This document shows positions 44,424 through 53,020 of a DNA stretch of 64,000 nucleotides, one piece after another. The stretch is from an uncultured Bacilli bacterium. GTDB lineage: Bacteria; Bacillota_I; Bacilli_A; RF39; UBA660. A model generated the notes under the pieces. That model ran no database searches and was not told the origin of the DNA. It was given only the letters and a program-made list of their open reading frames with translations. Location: contig CAKPKR010000002.1 of assembly GCA_934167465.1 (NCBI GenBank), forward strand, positions 1-64,000, given 5' to 3'. The stretch's first letter is position 1; each line of letters starts with the position of its first letter. A program made the position numbers and the translations under genes.

Positions 44424-44453
44424 ATAAAAAAGTTTCTATTTTGAAACTTTTCA
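44424..44453 (-). terminator. Terminator of dgkA
   Basis: AAAAGTTTC / GAAACTTTT stem followed by TTATT on the minus strand. Confidence 0.75.
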
Positions 44454-44846
44454 TAAATACAACAATATCTTAGGTATAAAAATTACACATCCAATTATAA
44501 TTGAAACAATAACTAATATTAGTGTCGCACTACTAGCTGTATCTTTGGCTATCTTAGCTAAAGGATGAGTTTTTGTTGTTTCCAAATCTACTACCGCTTC
44601 AATTGCCGAATTAATTAATTCGGTTGCTATAATCATACCTATAATTAAAGTACATATTAACCATTCTATAACAGATATTTTAAGCATTATTCCAATTAAT
44701 ATAACTACTATAGTTGCCATTAAAATAATAATCATATTATGTTCATATTTAAAAGCATATATAATTCCATCTATAGCATGGAAAAAACTTTTTTTATATC
44801 TTTGGTATGGTGTTCCAGTATCTTTATTTCGTAATTCCTGCTTCAT
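44451..44846 (-). CDS. dgkA: Diacylglycerol/undecaprenol kinase
   Basis: This integral membrane kinase recycles undecaprenol in Gram-positives. In 131 residues it has FFHAIDGIIYAFKYEHNMIIIL, the signature ELINSAIEAVVDLETTKTHPLAKIAKDTASSA (metal and ATP site), and three membrane helices. GGAGTTGAT within ybeY precedes ATG; the two overlap by 23 bp. Confidence 0.93.
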   Translation of the reverse strand: MKQELRNKDTGTPYQRYKKSFFHAIDGIIYAFKYEHNMIIILMATIVVILIGIMLKISVIEWLICTLIIGMIIATELINSAIEAVVDLETTKTHPLAKIAKDTASSATLILVIVSIIIGCVIFIPKILLYL

Positions 44847-45264
44847 TTAAAATCAACTCCTGCTTACCAAACATTATTTTTTCTTCTTCTTTTTCCATAT
44901 GATCATAACCTAATAAGTGTAGAAATCCGTGAACAGCTAAAAAACAAATTTCTCTTTTAAAACTATGCCCATACTCTATTGCTTGTGATTTCGCTTTATC
45001 TAAAGAAATATAAATATCTCCTAATAATCTAAAATCTTCATATTTTATATCATCATAATCTTCTAGCGCGAATGTAATAACATCTGTCGGTCTATCTATT
45101 TTTCTATATTCTTTATTTAATTTATGAATATAATCATTATCAACAATGATAACATTAAATGATACTTGTCCAACTTTTTCTTCTAGAATAGCTTTATTTA
45201 AGACCATTTCAACATCTTTTAATTCTTTTATTTCTTCTTTTGTTTCATTAATTATTTCAAACAT
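44824..45264 (-). CDS. ybeY: Endoribonuclease YbeY
   Basis: YbeY is a zinc endoribonuclease for 16S 3' maturation and ribosome quality control. In 146 residues it has NKEYRKIDRPTDVITFALED, LLGDIYISLDKAKSQAIEYGHSF and HGFLHLLGYDHMEKEEE (HGxLHLxGYDH). GGAGGATTTA precedes ATG; it overlaps the VanZ-like gene. Confidence 0.96.
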   Translation of the reverse strand: MFEIINETKEEIKELKDVEMVLNKAILEEKVGQVSFNVIIVDNDYIHKLNKEYRKIDRPTDVITFALEDYDDIKYEDFRLLGDIYISLDKAKSQAIEYGHSFKREICFLAVHGFLHLLGYDHMEKEEEKIMFGKQELILNEAGITK

Positions 45265-45871
45265 TAAATCCTCCTAAAATATAATATATGTATCCACATA
45301 TTAAACTTACTATTATTATAACAGATATATTGTAAAAAATTTCATTTCTTAAGAAATTTGGTAATTTATCTTTTATTTTTTCAATTATTTTATATATAAA
45401 ATATCCTAATAGGCCACCTATAACATTTAAAAAAATATCATCAACATCAAATACTCTTCCTATAATTAATTGTGTTACCTCAATTGTACATGAAGTAATT
45501 AAGCAAAGTAAAAATACAATACTTTTTTTATTTGCCTTCAAAAAATATGATACAAAAAATCCATAGGGAATAAACATTATCATATTTCCTACAACATTTC
45601 TAAAAAACAATCCCGAAAATATTTCGTATCTAAGTATTTCTTTAAAAGGAATGAAATTAGATGTTGACCAACTTACATCTTGAAAAGTTACAACATAGAA
45701 TAAACTTATTATATAAATAATAAAACCTAATTTAAATACTTCTTTATAAAAATAAAATTTTTCTTTATTTTTAATAATATATGATATTCTTAATGTTGAC
45801 AAAATAACTGTTATTATCAATACCATTGGCCATATATTAGCTAAAATATTCTTAATTGTTATATCAAACAT
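45257..45871 (-). CDS. VanZ-like membrane protein
   Basis: The 204-residue protein has about five membrane helices and the VanZ pattern: FVVGNM-type (FRNVVGNMIMFIPYGFFVSYF), CTIEVTQLIIGRVFDVDDIFLNVIGGLLGYFIY. VanZ relatives are linked to low-level teicoplanin resistance; the reaction is unknown. It replaces phoH and yqfF of the Bacillus cluster here. It overlaps yqfD and ybeY by 8 bp each. Confidence 0.88.
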   Translation of the reverse strand: MFDITIKNILANIWPMVLIITVILSTLRISYIIKNKEKFYFYKEVFKLGFIIYIISLFYVVTFQDVSWSTSNFIPFKEILRYEIFSGLFFRNVVGNMIMFIPYGFFVSYFLKANKKSIVFLLCLITSCTIEVTQLIIGRVFDVDDIFLNVIGGLLGYFIYKIIEKIKDKLPNFLRNEIFYNISVIIIVSLICGYIYYILGGFNV

Positions 45872-47030
45872 TTAGTTCACCTTCTACCCGACTATAATCA
45901 GTGATGTCCTCACATACTGAAACAAAAAGTTCTAATATTATTTTACTATTATTTGTTTCAACTTTCAATTTTTTTGTGTCAATTATGTATTCATTGTCAT
46001 TTAATTTACTTTTAATTTTATCTAATCCTACTTCTATTGCTTTATTTATTGCTTCTTCTTTAGTTAATGTTTGATTGATATTTAGAATTTTATTTTTTGT
46101 TTGTTTTACTATACTAAATGGTATTGTTTTATTTTTATATAATATTTTTTCTTTAGTTACAAGGTAGTTATTATATAAACTTATATTCAAACTCATAAAT
46201 TTGAAAGTATATACTTTCTTTGTTTCTCCGGTTACTTTTCTTTCAGTATAGTTTAAAGGATATTCAATGGTTAATTTATACCATACTTCACCATATACTT
46301 TTCCTGTTGCTGGAACTATTTTTTTTATTTCACCATTTAAATTAATATTACCACTTACAATAATATCTCCCTTTTTTACATAATCATTTTTATTTTTTAC
46401 GATTACTCCATCACTAGCTTCAATACTAAGTATAACGGCATCTTTTTTGGCGACTAAGTTTCTTGGTTCATTATTACCATTTATATCATTTATTTTTCTT
46501 TCTTCTACTTTTACAATATATCTAGTACCACTAGATTCTATTTCTAGCCATTCAATTTTGTCTTTATGTTTTTCCATTATTTTATTTTTAACTTTGTTTA
46601 TATATTTATAATCTTTTTTCAATGAGTATATCCTAATTCCATTTTCACTTAGTTCTTCTTTTATTAATTCTCTTATATTTTTATCATTATGAATAACATC
46701 AATATAAAAAATTGTATTACTTAAATACAAAATAAAAATAAATGATAATATAATTGATATTACAATTAATTTATTTTTTTTTAGTAATTCCTTATATTTA
46801 TAAAATCCAGTATATTCTACTATATCTAAATCGTAAATTGTTTTAATTTCTTCTATTTTTTCAAAATTTTTCTTATATATTTTAACTACTATTTCATCAT
46901 ATTTTAAGTATTTAATTTCTAATAATTCAATATCAACACTAATTAATCTTTTAATAAATCTTTCGATATTTTTACCCTTAATTTTTATATAATAAGTTGT
47001 TTTTAATTTATTTAGCCATTCGTTTTTCAT
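45864..47030 (-). CDS. yqfD: Sporulation protein YqfD
   Basis: YqfD is a sigma-E-dependent membrane protein needed for sporulation in Bacillus. The 388-residue protein has the YqfD domain: an N-terminal (EWLNKLKTTYYIKIKGKNIERF) region, a membrane helix at about 90-110, a GIRIYSLKKD and EWLEIESSGTRYIVKVEERK strand, NLVAKKDAVILSIEASDGVIVKNKNDYVKKGDIIVSG, and the EAINKAIEVGLDKIKSKL end. It overlaps yqfC by 4 bp. Confidence 0.92.
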   Translation of the reverse strand: MKNEWLNKLKTTYYIKIKGKNIERFIKRLISVDIELLEIKYLKYDEIVVKIYKKNFEKIEEIKTIYDLDIVEYTGFYKYKELLKKNKLIVISIILSFIFILYLSNTIFYIDVIHNDKNIRELIKEELSENGIRIYSLKKDYKYINKVKNKIMEKHKDKIEWLEIESSGTRYIVKVEERKINDINGNNEPRNLVAKKDAVILSIEASDGVIVKNKNDYVKKGDIIVSGNINLNGEIKKIVPATGKVYGEVWYKLTIEYPLNYTERKVTGETKKVYTFKFMSLNISLYNNYLVTKEKILYKNKTIPFSIVKQTKNKILNINQTLTKEEAINKAIEVGLDKIKSKLNDNEYIIDTKKLKVETNNSKIILELFVSVCEDITDYSRVEGELNV

Positions 47031-47272
47031 TTGTTATCTCCTAATTCTATATTAATTATTTTTCCTACAATTAATACTTCATCTTTAAGTAATTTTGAAA
47101 CTACTAAATTTTTACCATTTATAGTAATTTTTCCTTGTTTATATCTAATAATTATTTTATTTGAATCAAGATGATCTATAGTTTCATAATTCAATATATC
47201 TATTCGATTGTTTAAAAGTTTAACTTCGAATTCGTCTTCCATTATATATGTTCTTAATTTATCAAAAGCCAT
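47027..47272 (-). CDS. yqfC: YqfC/YabP-family sporulation protein
   Basis: The 81-residue protein has the YabP/YqfC pattern: VKLLNNRIDILNYETIDHLDSNKIIIRYKQGKITINGKNLVVSKLLKDEVLIVGKI. In Bacillus yqfC directly precedes yqfD and is in the sigma-E regulon. TATAGGTGATTCT precedes ATG. Confidence 0.88.
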   Translation of the reverse strand: MAFDKLRTYIMEDEFEVKLLNNRIDILNYETIDHLDSNKIIIRYKQGKITINGKNLVVSKLLKDEVLIVGKIINIELGDNK

Positions 47273-47295
47273 AGAATCACCTATATTAATATATG

Positions 47296-47324
47296 AAAAA
47301 AAATAGTTTATTAAAACTATTTTT
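47296..47324 (-). terminator. Terminator of surface protein member b
   Basis: AAAAATAGTTT / AAACTATTTTT stem with T run on the minus strand. It also insulates yqfC. Confidence 0.75.
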
Positions 47325-47341
47325 AATATTATAATATAAAG

Positions 47342-47812
47342 TTAATATATCATATAATCTACATAACCACTATAATCATTACCTTCATCTGCATAATATA
47401 AATATAAATATATAGATACACTTCCTGTTTTCGTAATGGAATACTCTCCATTCGAAGCACTTATTGTACGATCAGGAAGTATTATATTTAATTTATTTGT
47501 ATATGCACCATTAGTAGTATAATTTGATAATTTTAATTTTTTACCGGCGCTAATATTGTTAAATGTTATAGTAGCATACCCAGCTCCTCCTCTAGTTCTT
47601 CCTGTTTGTAATCTACCACTAATGGAACTTACATCATTTTTCTTTTTATATAATTCATTTAAAGCATCATTTACATTCATGCTTGTTCCATCACTTGCAT
47701 TATATACTACATCACTTGCTTTATATGTTGTTGCAGCATATACTCCTATACCACAACTTATTATACATAATATTACTATTAAAATTATTTTATTTTTTAT
47801 TATTTTTTTCAT
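47342..47812 (-). CDS. Secreted surface protein, poly-G promoter family, member b
   Basis: The 156-residue protein begins MKKIIKNKIILIVILCIISC, then the module YKASDVVYNASDGTSMNVND ending ALNELYKKK. It is followed by a member-specific Gly- and Tyr-rich beta domain (RTRGGAGYATITFNNISAGK ... YLYLYYADEGNDYSGY). AGGAATTTATA precedes ATG. First of three adjacent members (47.3-49.2 kb). Function unknown. Confidence 0.75.
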   Translation of the reverse strand: MKKIIKNKIILIVILCIISCGIGVYAATTYKASDVVYNASDGTSMNVNDALNELYKKKNDVSSISGRLQTGRTRGGAGYATITFNNISAGKKLKLSNYTTNGAYTNKLNIILPDRTISASNGEYSITKTGSVSIYLYLYYADEGNDYSGYVDYMIY

Positions 47813-47836
47813 TATAAATTCCTACTTTCTAGATAT

Positions 47837-47867
47837 ATCATACCCCCCCCCCAGACGTAAAAATCAA
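47837..47867 (-). promoter_or_regulatory. Poly-G promoter, member b
   Basis: TTGATT, 19 bp ending in ten G (47843-47852), TATGAT. The shared upstream segment CAAAATTTCTGC is present. Confidence 0.65.
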
Positions 47868-47907
47868 GCAGAAATTTTGTTCGCATTTGAATCTATATTT
47901 AATTCAT

Positions 47908-47930
47908 AAAAAAAAAAGAACCTAGGTTCT
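47908..47930 (-). terminator. Terminator of member c
   Basis: AGAACC / GGTTCT stem followed by ten T on the minus strand, overlapping the stop codon. Confidence 0.8.
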
Positions 47931-48401
47931 ATATATTGCACCACTATATTTAAAAGTCCCATATATTGCATATGTGTAATTTGTTATAGTTATTTTTACA
48001 GTAGTAATGCCATTCGTACAACTAATTATTGAACTTGACGTATAAGTTGTTAAACCTTGTTGATTAACGGTTGTATCCCAATTTGTAACTTGAGTTGTTC
48101 CGCCAACTATTTTATATTTTGTTATATCTATATCTCCTGTTTCTATTGTAATAGTAGTTGTAAATGAATTTGTTAATGTAATATCTCCTTTACATTCAAA
48201 TGGAAAAAAACTATTATCAGTTTCATTTTTCTTTTTATATAAATCATTTAACGCTTCATTTACGTTCATACTTGTTCCATCACTGGCATTATATATTACA
48301 TCTGTTGCTTTGTATGTTGATGCGGCATATAATGTTCCACTTATACATATAATCATTGTAATTATTACTAAAAATATTCTACTTTTTATTATTTTTTTCA
48401 T
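47922..48401 (-). CDS. Secreted surface protein, poly-G promoter family, member c
   Basis: The 159-residue protein has a leader almost identical to member a (SRIFLVIITMIICISGTLYA), the module YKATDVIYNASDGTSMNVNE, then a Thr-rich beta domain (LTNSFTTTITIETGDIDITK ... TYAIYGTFKYSGAIYRT) with two Cys (FECKGD, ISCTNG). AGTAGGAATCTAG precedes ATG. Confidence 0.75.
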   Translation of the reverse strand: MKKIIKSRIFLVIITMIICISGTLYAASTYKATDVIYNASDGTSMNVNEALNDLYKKKNETDNSFFPFECKGDITLTNSFTTTITIETGDIDITKYKIVGGTTQVTNWDTTVNQQGLTTYTSSSIISCTNGITTVKITITNYTYAIYGTFKYSGAIYRT

Positions 48402-48424
48402 CTAGATTCCTACTTTCTAGATAT

Positions 48425-48455
48425 ATCATACCCCCCCCCCAAGCATTTTTGTCAA
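48425..48455 (-). promoter_or_regulatory. Poly-G promoter, member c
   Basis: TTGACA, 19 bp ending in ten G (48431-48440), TATGAT. The upstream flank differs from members a, b and e. Confidence 0.7.
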
Positions 48456-48496
48456 GGGGAGTTTATAATATTTTTAGAAAAATTTATAAAAATTGA

Positions 48497-48523
48497 AAAA
48501 AATTAGTTATTTTCTACTAATTT
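48497..48523 (-). terminator. Terminator of member d
   Basis: AAAATTAGT / ACTAATTTT stem followed by T residues on the minus strand. Confidence 0.75.
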
Positions 48524-48531
48524 TCAGCATT

Positions 48532-49119
48532 TTAAGAATTATTTACTATTTTAACAATAGTTGCAATAACTCTAGCACCTGTATCTGAATTATTTGTTTT
48601 TCCAGCTATCTCTATAACATCACCATTTTTAAAATAAGATGTATACGATACTTCTTCACTACGACATCTTGCATAATTAGATGTACATTGAGCAACTTCA
48701 GTACTATTAACTAATATTCTAATAGAAGCATATCTGCTAGCACCACCATCAGAAGCTGATTGATAATATATCTTGTAATTACCACTTTCTTTGAAAACTA
48801 ATTTTGATTCTGAATTTAAATCAAAATATTTTGAATCATACAGAGTTGGTTTAAATATTGTCCAAGATAAAGATGCTGTATATAACTCATTTATCCAAGA
48901 AGCAACAATTATATTTCGACCATCTTCATTATCACAATTATTATTTATTTTATCATATAATTCATTTAATGCTTCATTTACATTCATACTTGTTCCATCA
49001 CTGGCTTTATATACTACATCTGTTGCTTTGTATGTGGTTGCAGCATATACACTTACACTAGTAACTATGATAGTTATTATAATTACTAAAAATATTCTAC
49101 TTTTTATTACTTTTTTCAT
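48532..49119 (-). CDS. Secreted surface protein, poly-G promoter family, member d (C1q/TNF-like)
   Basis: At 195 residues this is the longest member. Leader MKKVIKSRIFLVIIITIIVT, module YKATDVVYKASDGTSMNVNE, then a domain with GNYKIYYQSASDGGASRYAS, RILVNSTEVAQC and FKNGDVIEIAGK. The strand order looks like a C1q/TNF jelly roll (visual judgement). Two Cys lie in the AQCTSNYARCRSEE loop. AGTAGGAATCTAG precedes ATG. Confidence 0.75.
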   Translation of the reverse strand: MKKVIKSRIFLVIIITIIVTSVSVYAATTYKATDVVYKASDGTSMNVNEALNELYDKINNNCDNEDGRNIIVASWINELYTASLSWTIFKPTLYDSKYFDLNSESKLVFKESGNYKIYYQSASDGGASRYASIRILVNSTEVAQCTSNYARCRSEEVSYTSYFKNGDVIEIAGKTNNSDTGARVIATIVKIVNNS

Positions 49120-49142
49120 CTAGATTCCTACTTTCTAGATAT

Positions 49143-49173
49143 ATCATACCCCCCCCCCAGGCGAAAAAGTCAA
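49143..49173 (-). promoter_or_regulatory. Poly-G promoter, member d
   Basis: TTGACT, 19 bp ending in ten G (49149-49158), TATGAT. Flanks match member c (CTTCCCC before the -35). Confidence 0.7.
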
Positions 49174-49204
49174 GGGGAAGTTTATAATATTTTTAGAAAA
49201 ATTG

Positions 49205-49233
49205 AAAAAAAAATTAGTATTTCTACTAATTTT
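49205..49233 (-). terminator. Terminator of the ABC-2 exporter operon
   Basis: AAAATTAGTA / TACTAATTTT stem followed by T residues, overlapping the permease stop. Confidence 0.75.
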
Positions 49234-50545
49234 CTTTCATTGCTTTAAACATTTTTTTCCATAAATCTTTAGATGAATAATTTAAAATTCCAACTTTATA
49301 TATTTTTAAACCATATTTAATTAATAAATAATTTGTTAACATTGTTAGTACTATAGAAATTATTACATCAATTATTCCAATTTGACCTAAAACTAATAAT
49401 GAAGGTGATAATATAGCTGATATTAATGGTACATAAGACAATACTCTTATAAATATTGCACCTTTGAATACTCCTGCCATCATTGCTAAATAGTAACCCA
49501 CCAATAAAACTATTACAATTGGTGTTTGCATTTGACTAAAATCTTCAGCATTGGTAGTAATACTTGCTAAAATCCCAGCAAGTAATGAATATGCTATAAA
49601 TGTTAATATCATTAAAACTAATGCAAGTGGTATTATGTATATCAACTTATCAACAAATTGACTATTTAATGCAGAAGTTAAAATTCCACCCACTTCACTT
49701 CCTAAACCATCAATCGCACTTCCACCACCAAACATGGTTCTTGAAAATAGTCCAATAGCGCCATATATTATTAACAATAATCCTTGAGATAAAACAAATA
49801 TATTACCTGATAATATTTTTGAAAAGAAATGGATTTTTGGAGATACATTTGAAATGATTATTTCCATACCTCTAGTTGTTTTTTCGTCATTTACTTCCAT
49901 CCCAATCATTTGAATTAAAAATACAGTTAACATAAAGAATGGTAATATTACAATTGGAAAAACTGTAGACATAATTGTTTCCATATTTTCATCTTCAGTT
50001 TTTTTATTTTCATCTAAAATAACCCTATCTATTTCAACTGCTGACATTATTTTATTAAGTTCTTCTTGATCAATATTAGTTTGAGACATAGCTATAGCAT
50101 TTTTAGTAACATTAGATGCCTGATATAATACTTGATAAGAAATTGTATCAATATAACCTTCAGATACTATTTTTATACTTAAAACATTTTTTTCATCAGG
50201 ATTAACTACAAATAAAATAGTTTTATTGTCTTCTTCTATTTCCTTTAAAGCGTCATCCTCAGTTTTTTCATATTTAATTACATCAAATGATGATGTCTCT
50301 CCATTAATTGTTTTACTTGTTGTATTAATTTGTTCTTTTAAAATATCAAATGTATATTCAGTGTTATCAATAACATAAACTTTAGTTAACTCATCAAAAT
50401 CTCCACCAAAAAATTTGATAATTGAATCAATATTACATAAAGCCACTATACCTATTAATAAAAGAATATTAACAATTTTAAACCATTTTGTATCAATTTT
50501 TCTTTTTAATGAAACTTTAGTTAAAAACCATAATTTACTTTTCAT
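49226..50545 (-). CDS. ABC-2 type transporter permease (NatB/YhaP-like)
   Basis: The 439-residue permease has one N-terminal membrane helix (IVNILLLIGIVALCNI), a large extracellular domain (about 50-190) and about six C-terminal helices, with the family-typical GMEVNDEKTTRGMEIIISNVSPKIHFFSKIL before the core. This is the layout of Na+ or drug exporters NatB/YhaP. ATG at 50543-50545 follows GTAGGTGAATCAT and lies within the end of the ATPase gene. Confidence 0.88.
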   Translation of the reverse strand: MKSKLWFLTKVSLKRKIDTKWFKIVNILLLIGIVALCNIDSIIKFFGGDFDELTKVYVIDNTEYTFDILKEQINTTSKTINGETSSFDVIKYEKTEDDALKEIEEDNKTILFVVNPDEKNVLSIKIVSEGYIDTISYQVLYQASNVTKNAIAMSQTNIDQEELNKIMSAVEIDRVILDENKKTEDENMETIMSTVFPIVILPFFMLTVFLIQMIGMEVNDEKTTRGMEIIISNVSPKIHFFSKILSGNIFVLSQGLLLIIYGAIGLFSRTMFGGGSAIDGLGSEVGGILTSALNSQFVDKLIYIIPLALVLMILTFIAYSLLAGILASITTNAEDFSQMQTPIVIVLLVGYYLAMMAGVFKGAIFIRVLSYVPLISAILSPSLLVLGQIGIIDVIISIVLTMLTNYLLIKYGLKIYKVGILNYSSKDLWKKMFKAMKEN

Positions 50546-51434
50546 ATGATTCACCTACCTTTGACACAAATATTTCATTTAATGTTGGTTCTTCTACAAC
50601 AAATTTTGTAATATTTTTTTTCTTACTTACTACTTTAAACACTGATTCTACTATTTCAGAAGATTCAATTTTTACTTCAAATTCATCAGATTTTTCAATT
50701 ACTTCTAAAACACCTTTAATTTCTTGTAATTCTTCTTTAGTAATATCTCCTTTTATAAAAATATTTTTCTTACGATATTTTTCTTTTATATCTTTTAGGT
50801 ATCCTTCTAATACTGTTTTTCCTTTTAAAATTATGACTAATTTTTTACAAAATAATTCAACATGTTCCATTCTATGAGATGAAAAAATAATAATTGATCC
50901 TTTTTTTGATAATTCTACTATTTCATTTTTAAATAATTCAACATTAAATGGATCCAAACCACTAAATGGTTCATCCAATATTAACAATTTTGGTTCGTTA
51001 ATAATAGCCATAATAAATTGAATTTTTTGTTGATTACCTTTAGATAGTTCTTTTATTTTTTTATCAATGTAATCTGAAACTCCAAATTTATTTAATAAGT
51101 ACTCTAATCTTTCAATTATTTTCTTTTCTTTCATTCCTTTTAATGTACCATAAAATATAGCTTGTTCTCTTACAGTCATTTTAACAAGTAGACTTCTTTC
51201 TTCTGTTAAAAATCCTATTTTATCAGTAACACTATAATCTATATGTTTCCCATCTAAAAGAATAGTTCCTTCTGTGGTATCAAGTAATCCCATAATCATT
51301 CTAAATGTTGTTGTTTTACCTGCTCCGTTAACACCTAGCAATCCAAATATTTCACCTTCTTTAACTGTGAAAGATAAGTTATCTACAGCTTTGAAGTCAC
51401 CATAATATTTTGTTACATTTTTAACTTCTAGCAC
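50535..51434 (-). CDS. ABC transporter ATP-binding protein (NatA/YhaQ-like)
   Basis: The 299-residue ATPase has Walker A GVNGAGKTTTFRMIMG, the Q-loop region GFLTEERSLLVKMTV, signature LSKGNQQKIQFIMAI, Walker B LLILDEPFSGLDPFN and SSHRMEH. The LTEERSL and DEPFSGLDP forms are those of YhaQ/NatA. GTG at 51432-51434 has GGAAGTGAT 6 bp upstream and fits the family start VLEVKNVTKYYG; an ATG ten codons earlier is less likely. Confidence 0.9.
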   Translation of the reverse strand: MLEVKNVTKYYGDFKAVDNLSFTVKEGEIFGLLGVNGAGKTTTFRMIMGLLDTTEGTILLDGKHIDYSVTDKIGFLTEERSLLVKMTVREQAIFYGTLKGMKEKKIIERLEYLLNKFGVSDYIDKKIKELSKGNQQKIQFIMAIINEPKLLILDEPFSGLDPFNVELFKNEIVELSKKGSIIIFSSHRMEHVELFCKKLVIILKGKTVLEGYLKDIKEKYRKKNIFIKGDITKEELQEIKGVLEVIEKSDEFEVKIESSEIVESVFKVVSKKKNITKFVVEEPTLNEIFVSKVGESYEK

Positions 51435-51494
51435 TTTAAAATCACTTCCTTCTAATATATTCATTATACAGCTTATTTAATATTAAGTAAATAA

Positions 51495-52373
51495 TTAAAC
51501 CTCCTGTAATTCATAAGTTGCATTGAATATTCTTTCATCACTACAATATGACATTATGTATTTATTATCTTCTTTAGTAATTATTATTCCTATAGTATTA
51601 TTTTCTTCTATCATTTTTATATTTTTATTTACATAATTCATATATGTTTCTATTTGTCCTATATGTTCTTTTTTTAGCTTTGTTATTTTTAGGTCTACTA
51701 CAACATAACATTTATATTTTATATTATACAAAAGCAAATCTATATAATTATAAGTGTTTCCTATTTTTATTTTGTGTTCATTTTCTATGAATACAAAACC
51801 ATCACCTAACTCTTTCAAAAAATCATTCATATTTTCTAGTATTAATTGTTGTAACATCTTCTCTTTCATTATTTCTTTATTTGTATTTAAGATTATAGGA
51901 TTTTTTACTAAATCTTGAACCTCTAATTTATTATTGTTTTTTAGTTTTTCTTTTGTTTTTTCATCCAATCTTTCATATTCATTTGATTTTATTTTTTTTC
52001 TTAATTTTCTTACTGATAAATTTTGTTCTTCTGCTACTTTAATATAATATTTAATTTGGTTGTCATTTAACCATAATAATTCAATGTAATGGCTCCAACT
52101 TAATTGGTCAGACACTGTCTGACTTTTTGAAAAAATATAAAATTTACGCATATATTTTAGATTAGTTATAGTATACCCTTTACCTAATTCATTAGTTAAT
52201 TTCTTAGAATATTCTTTTATAATTCCTTCACCATAATGTTTTCCTGCTTCACTTAACATTTTCCCAACATTATAATAAGTTTGTAAATCATTTCTATTTT
52301 TACTATAATCCTTTACTTTTTTGTAAACTTCATTCTTTATTAATTCTTCTTTTATTTCTACATAATAATTCAT
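51495..52373 (-). CDS. DUF1016 / YhcG-type PD-(D/E)XK nuclease
   Basis: The 292-residue protein has the DUF1016 N-terminal helical domain (YYNVGKMLSEAGKHYGEGII, LSWSHYIELLWL) and a C-terminal nuclease fold: GDGFVFIENEHKIKIGNTYNYIDLLLYN, VVVDLKITKLKKEHIGQIETYMNYV (D...ExK-like D-x-K). Such genes accompany restriction or defence loci and are often mobile. It is a single gene here with no restriction partner. No clear ribosome site differs from GGAGGAATTT before ATG. Confidence 0.88.
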   Translation of the reverse strand: MNYYVEIKEELIKNEVYKKVKDYSKNRNDLQTYYNVGKMLSEAGKHYGEGIIKEYSKKLTNELGKGYTITNLKYMRKFYIFSKSQTVSDQLSWSHYIELLWLNDNQIKYYIKVAEEQNLSVRKLRKKIKSNEYERLDEKTKEKLKNNNKLEVQDLVKNPIILNTNKEIMKEKMLQQLILENMNDFLKELGDGFVFIENEHKIKIGNTYNYIDLLLYNIKYKCYVVVDLKITKLKKEHIGQIETYMNYVNKNIKMIEENNTIGIIITKEDNKYIMSYCSDERIFNATYELQEV

Positions 52374-52427
52374 AAATTCCTCCTTAAATGTAATCTACAT
52401 TAACACCACAAAAGCAAATTTTTTGTC

Positions 52428-52456
52428 GAAAAAAAAACTGACTTAATCAGTTTTTT
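52428..52456 (-). terminator. Terminator of the UPF0316 gene
   Basis: AAAAACTGA / TCAGTTTTT stem overlapping the stop codon, T run on the minus strand. Confidence 0.8.
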
Positions 52457-52962
52457 CCAAAATATCCATTTATTACATATTTAGTATCATTAACTATAAT
52501 AAAAGCTTTATCATCTAAACTTTTAATTAGCCTAACTAGACTATCGTATTTTTTATTATCTACTTCAATAAATAACATATATTTTTTATCTTGTTGTCCT
52601 TTAGCCTCAACCACTGATACAGCATATCCATTATTTCTTAAACTATTTACAACATTATCATTAGTACTACTTAAAATAACTTGAAAACCAATTGTTCCCT
52701 TAATAAACCTTGTACTTAAAAAAGTTCCTAAATATGTTCCAGTAGCAAATCCACCAGCATATGATAAAGCTATCCATATACTATTAATATCAGTATTTAA
52801 TGCTTCCTTAACCACCAAAAACCAAATCAATGTTTCGAAAAAACTTATCATTGTAGCAGCTATTCTATTACCCTTAACTGTTATAATTGTTCTAAACGTT
52901 CCCATTGAAACATCAATGATTCTTACAAAGAATATTTTAAAACATAAAATAAATAATTCCAT
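52447..52962 (-). CDS. UPF0316 (DUF2179-type) membrane protein
   Basis: The 171-residue protein has VRIIDVSMGTFRTIITVKGNRIAATMISFFETLIWFLVV and ALSYAGGFATGTYLG with about three membrane helices, then a DUF2179 C-terminal domain (VNSLRNNGYAVSVVEAKGQQDKKYMLFIEVD). Function unknown. ATG at 52960-52962 follows GGAGGAAATT. It diverges from the vanY operon. Confidence 0.9.
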   Translation of the reverse strand: MELFILCFKIFFVRIIDVSMGTFRTIITVKGNRIAATMISFFETLIWFLVVKEALNTDINSIWIALSYAGGFATGTYLGTFLSTRFIKGTIGFQVILSSTNDNVVNSLRNNGYAVSVVEAKGQQDKKYMLFIEVDNKKYDSLVRLIKSLDDKAFIIVNDTKYVINGYFGKN

Positions 52963-52975
52963 AATTTCCTCCATC

Positions 52976-53004
52976 TTGTATTTTAGATTAAATTTGTTTA
53001 TAAT
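52976..53004 (+). promoter_or_regulatory. Promoter of the vanY-like operon
   Basis: TTGTAT, 17 bp, perfect TATAAT, about 16 bp before the ribosome site. Confidence 0.7.
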
Positions 53005-53020
53005 TAATATAGGTGATGTT

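Noticed and set aside
47273..47295. Sigma-E or sigma-K promoter directly before yqfC (CATATATTA)
   Set aside because: The -10 fits loosely but no convincing -35 at the right distance was found.
51495..52373. DUF1016 nuclease as part of a restriction-modification or defence island
   Set aside because: No methyltransferase, restriction subunit or integrase lies nearby; neighbours are an exporter and UPF0316.
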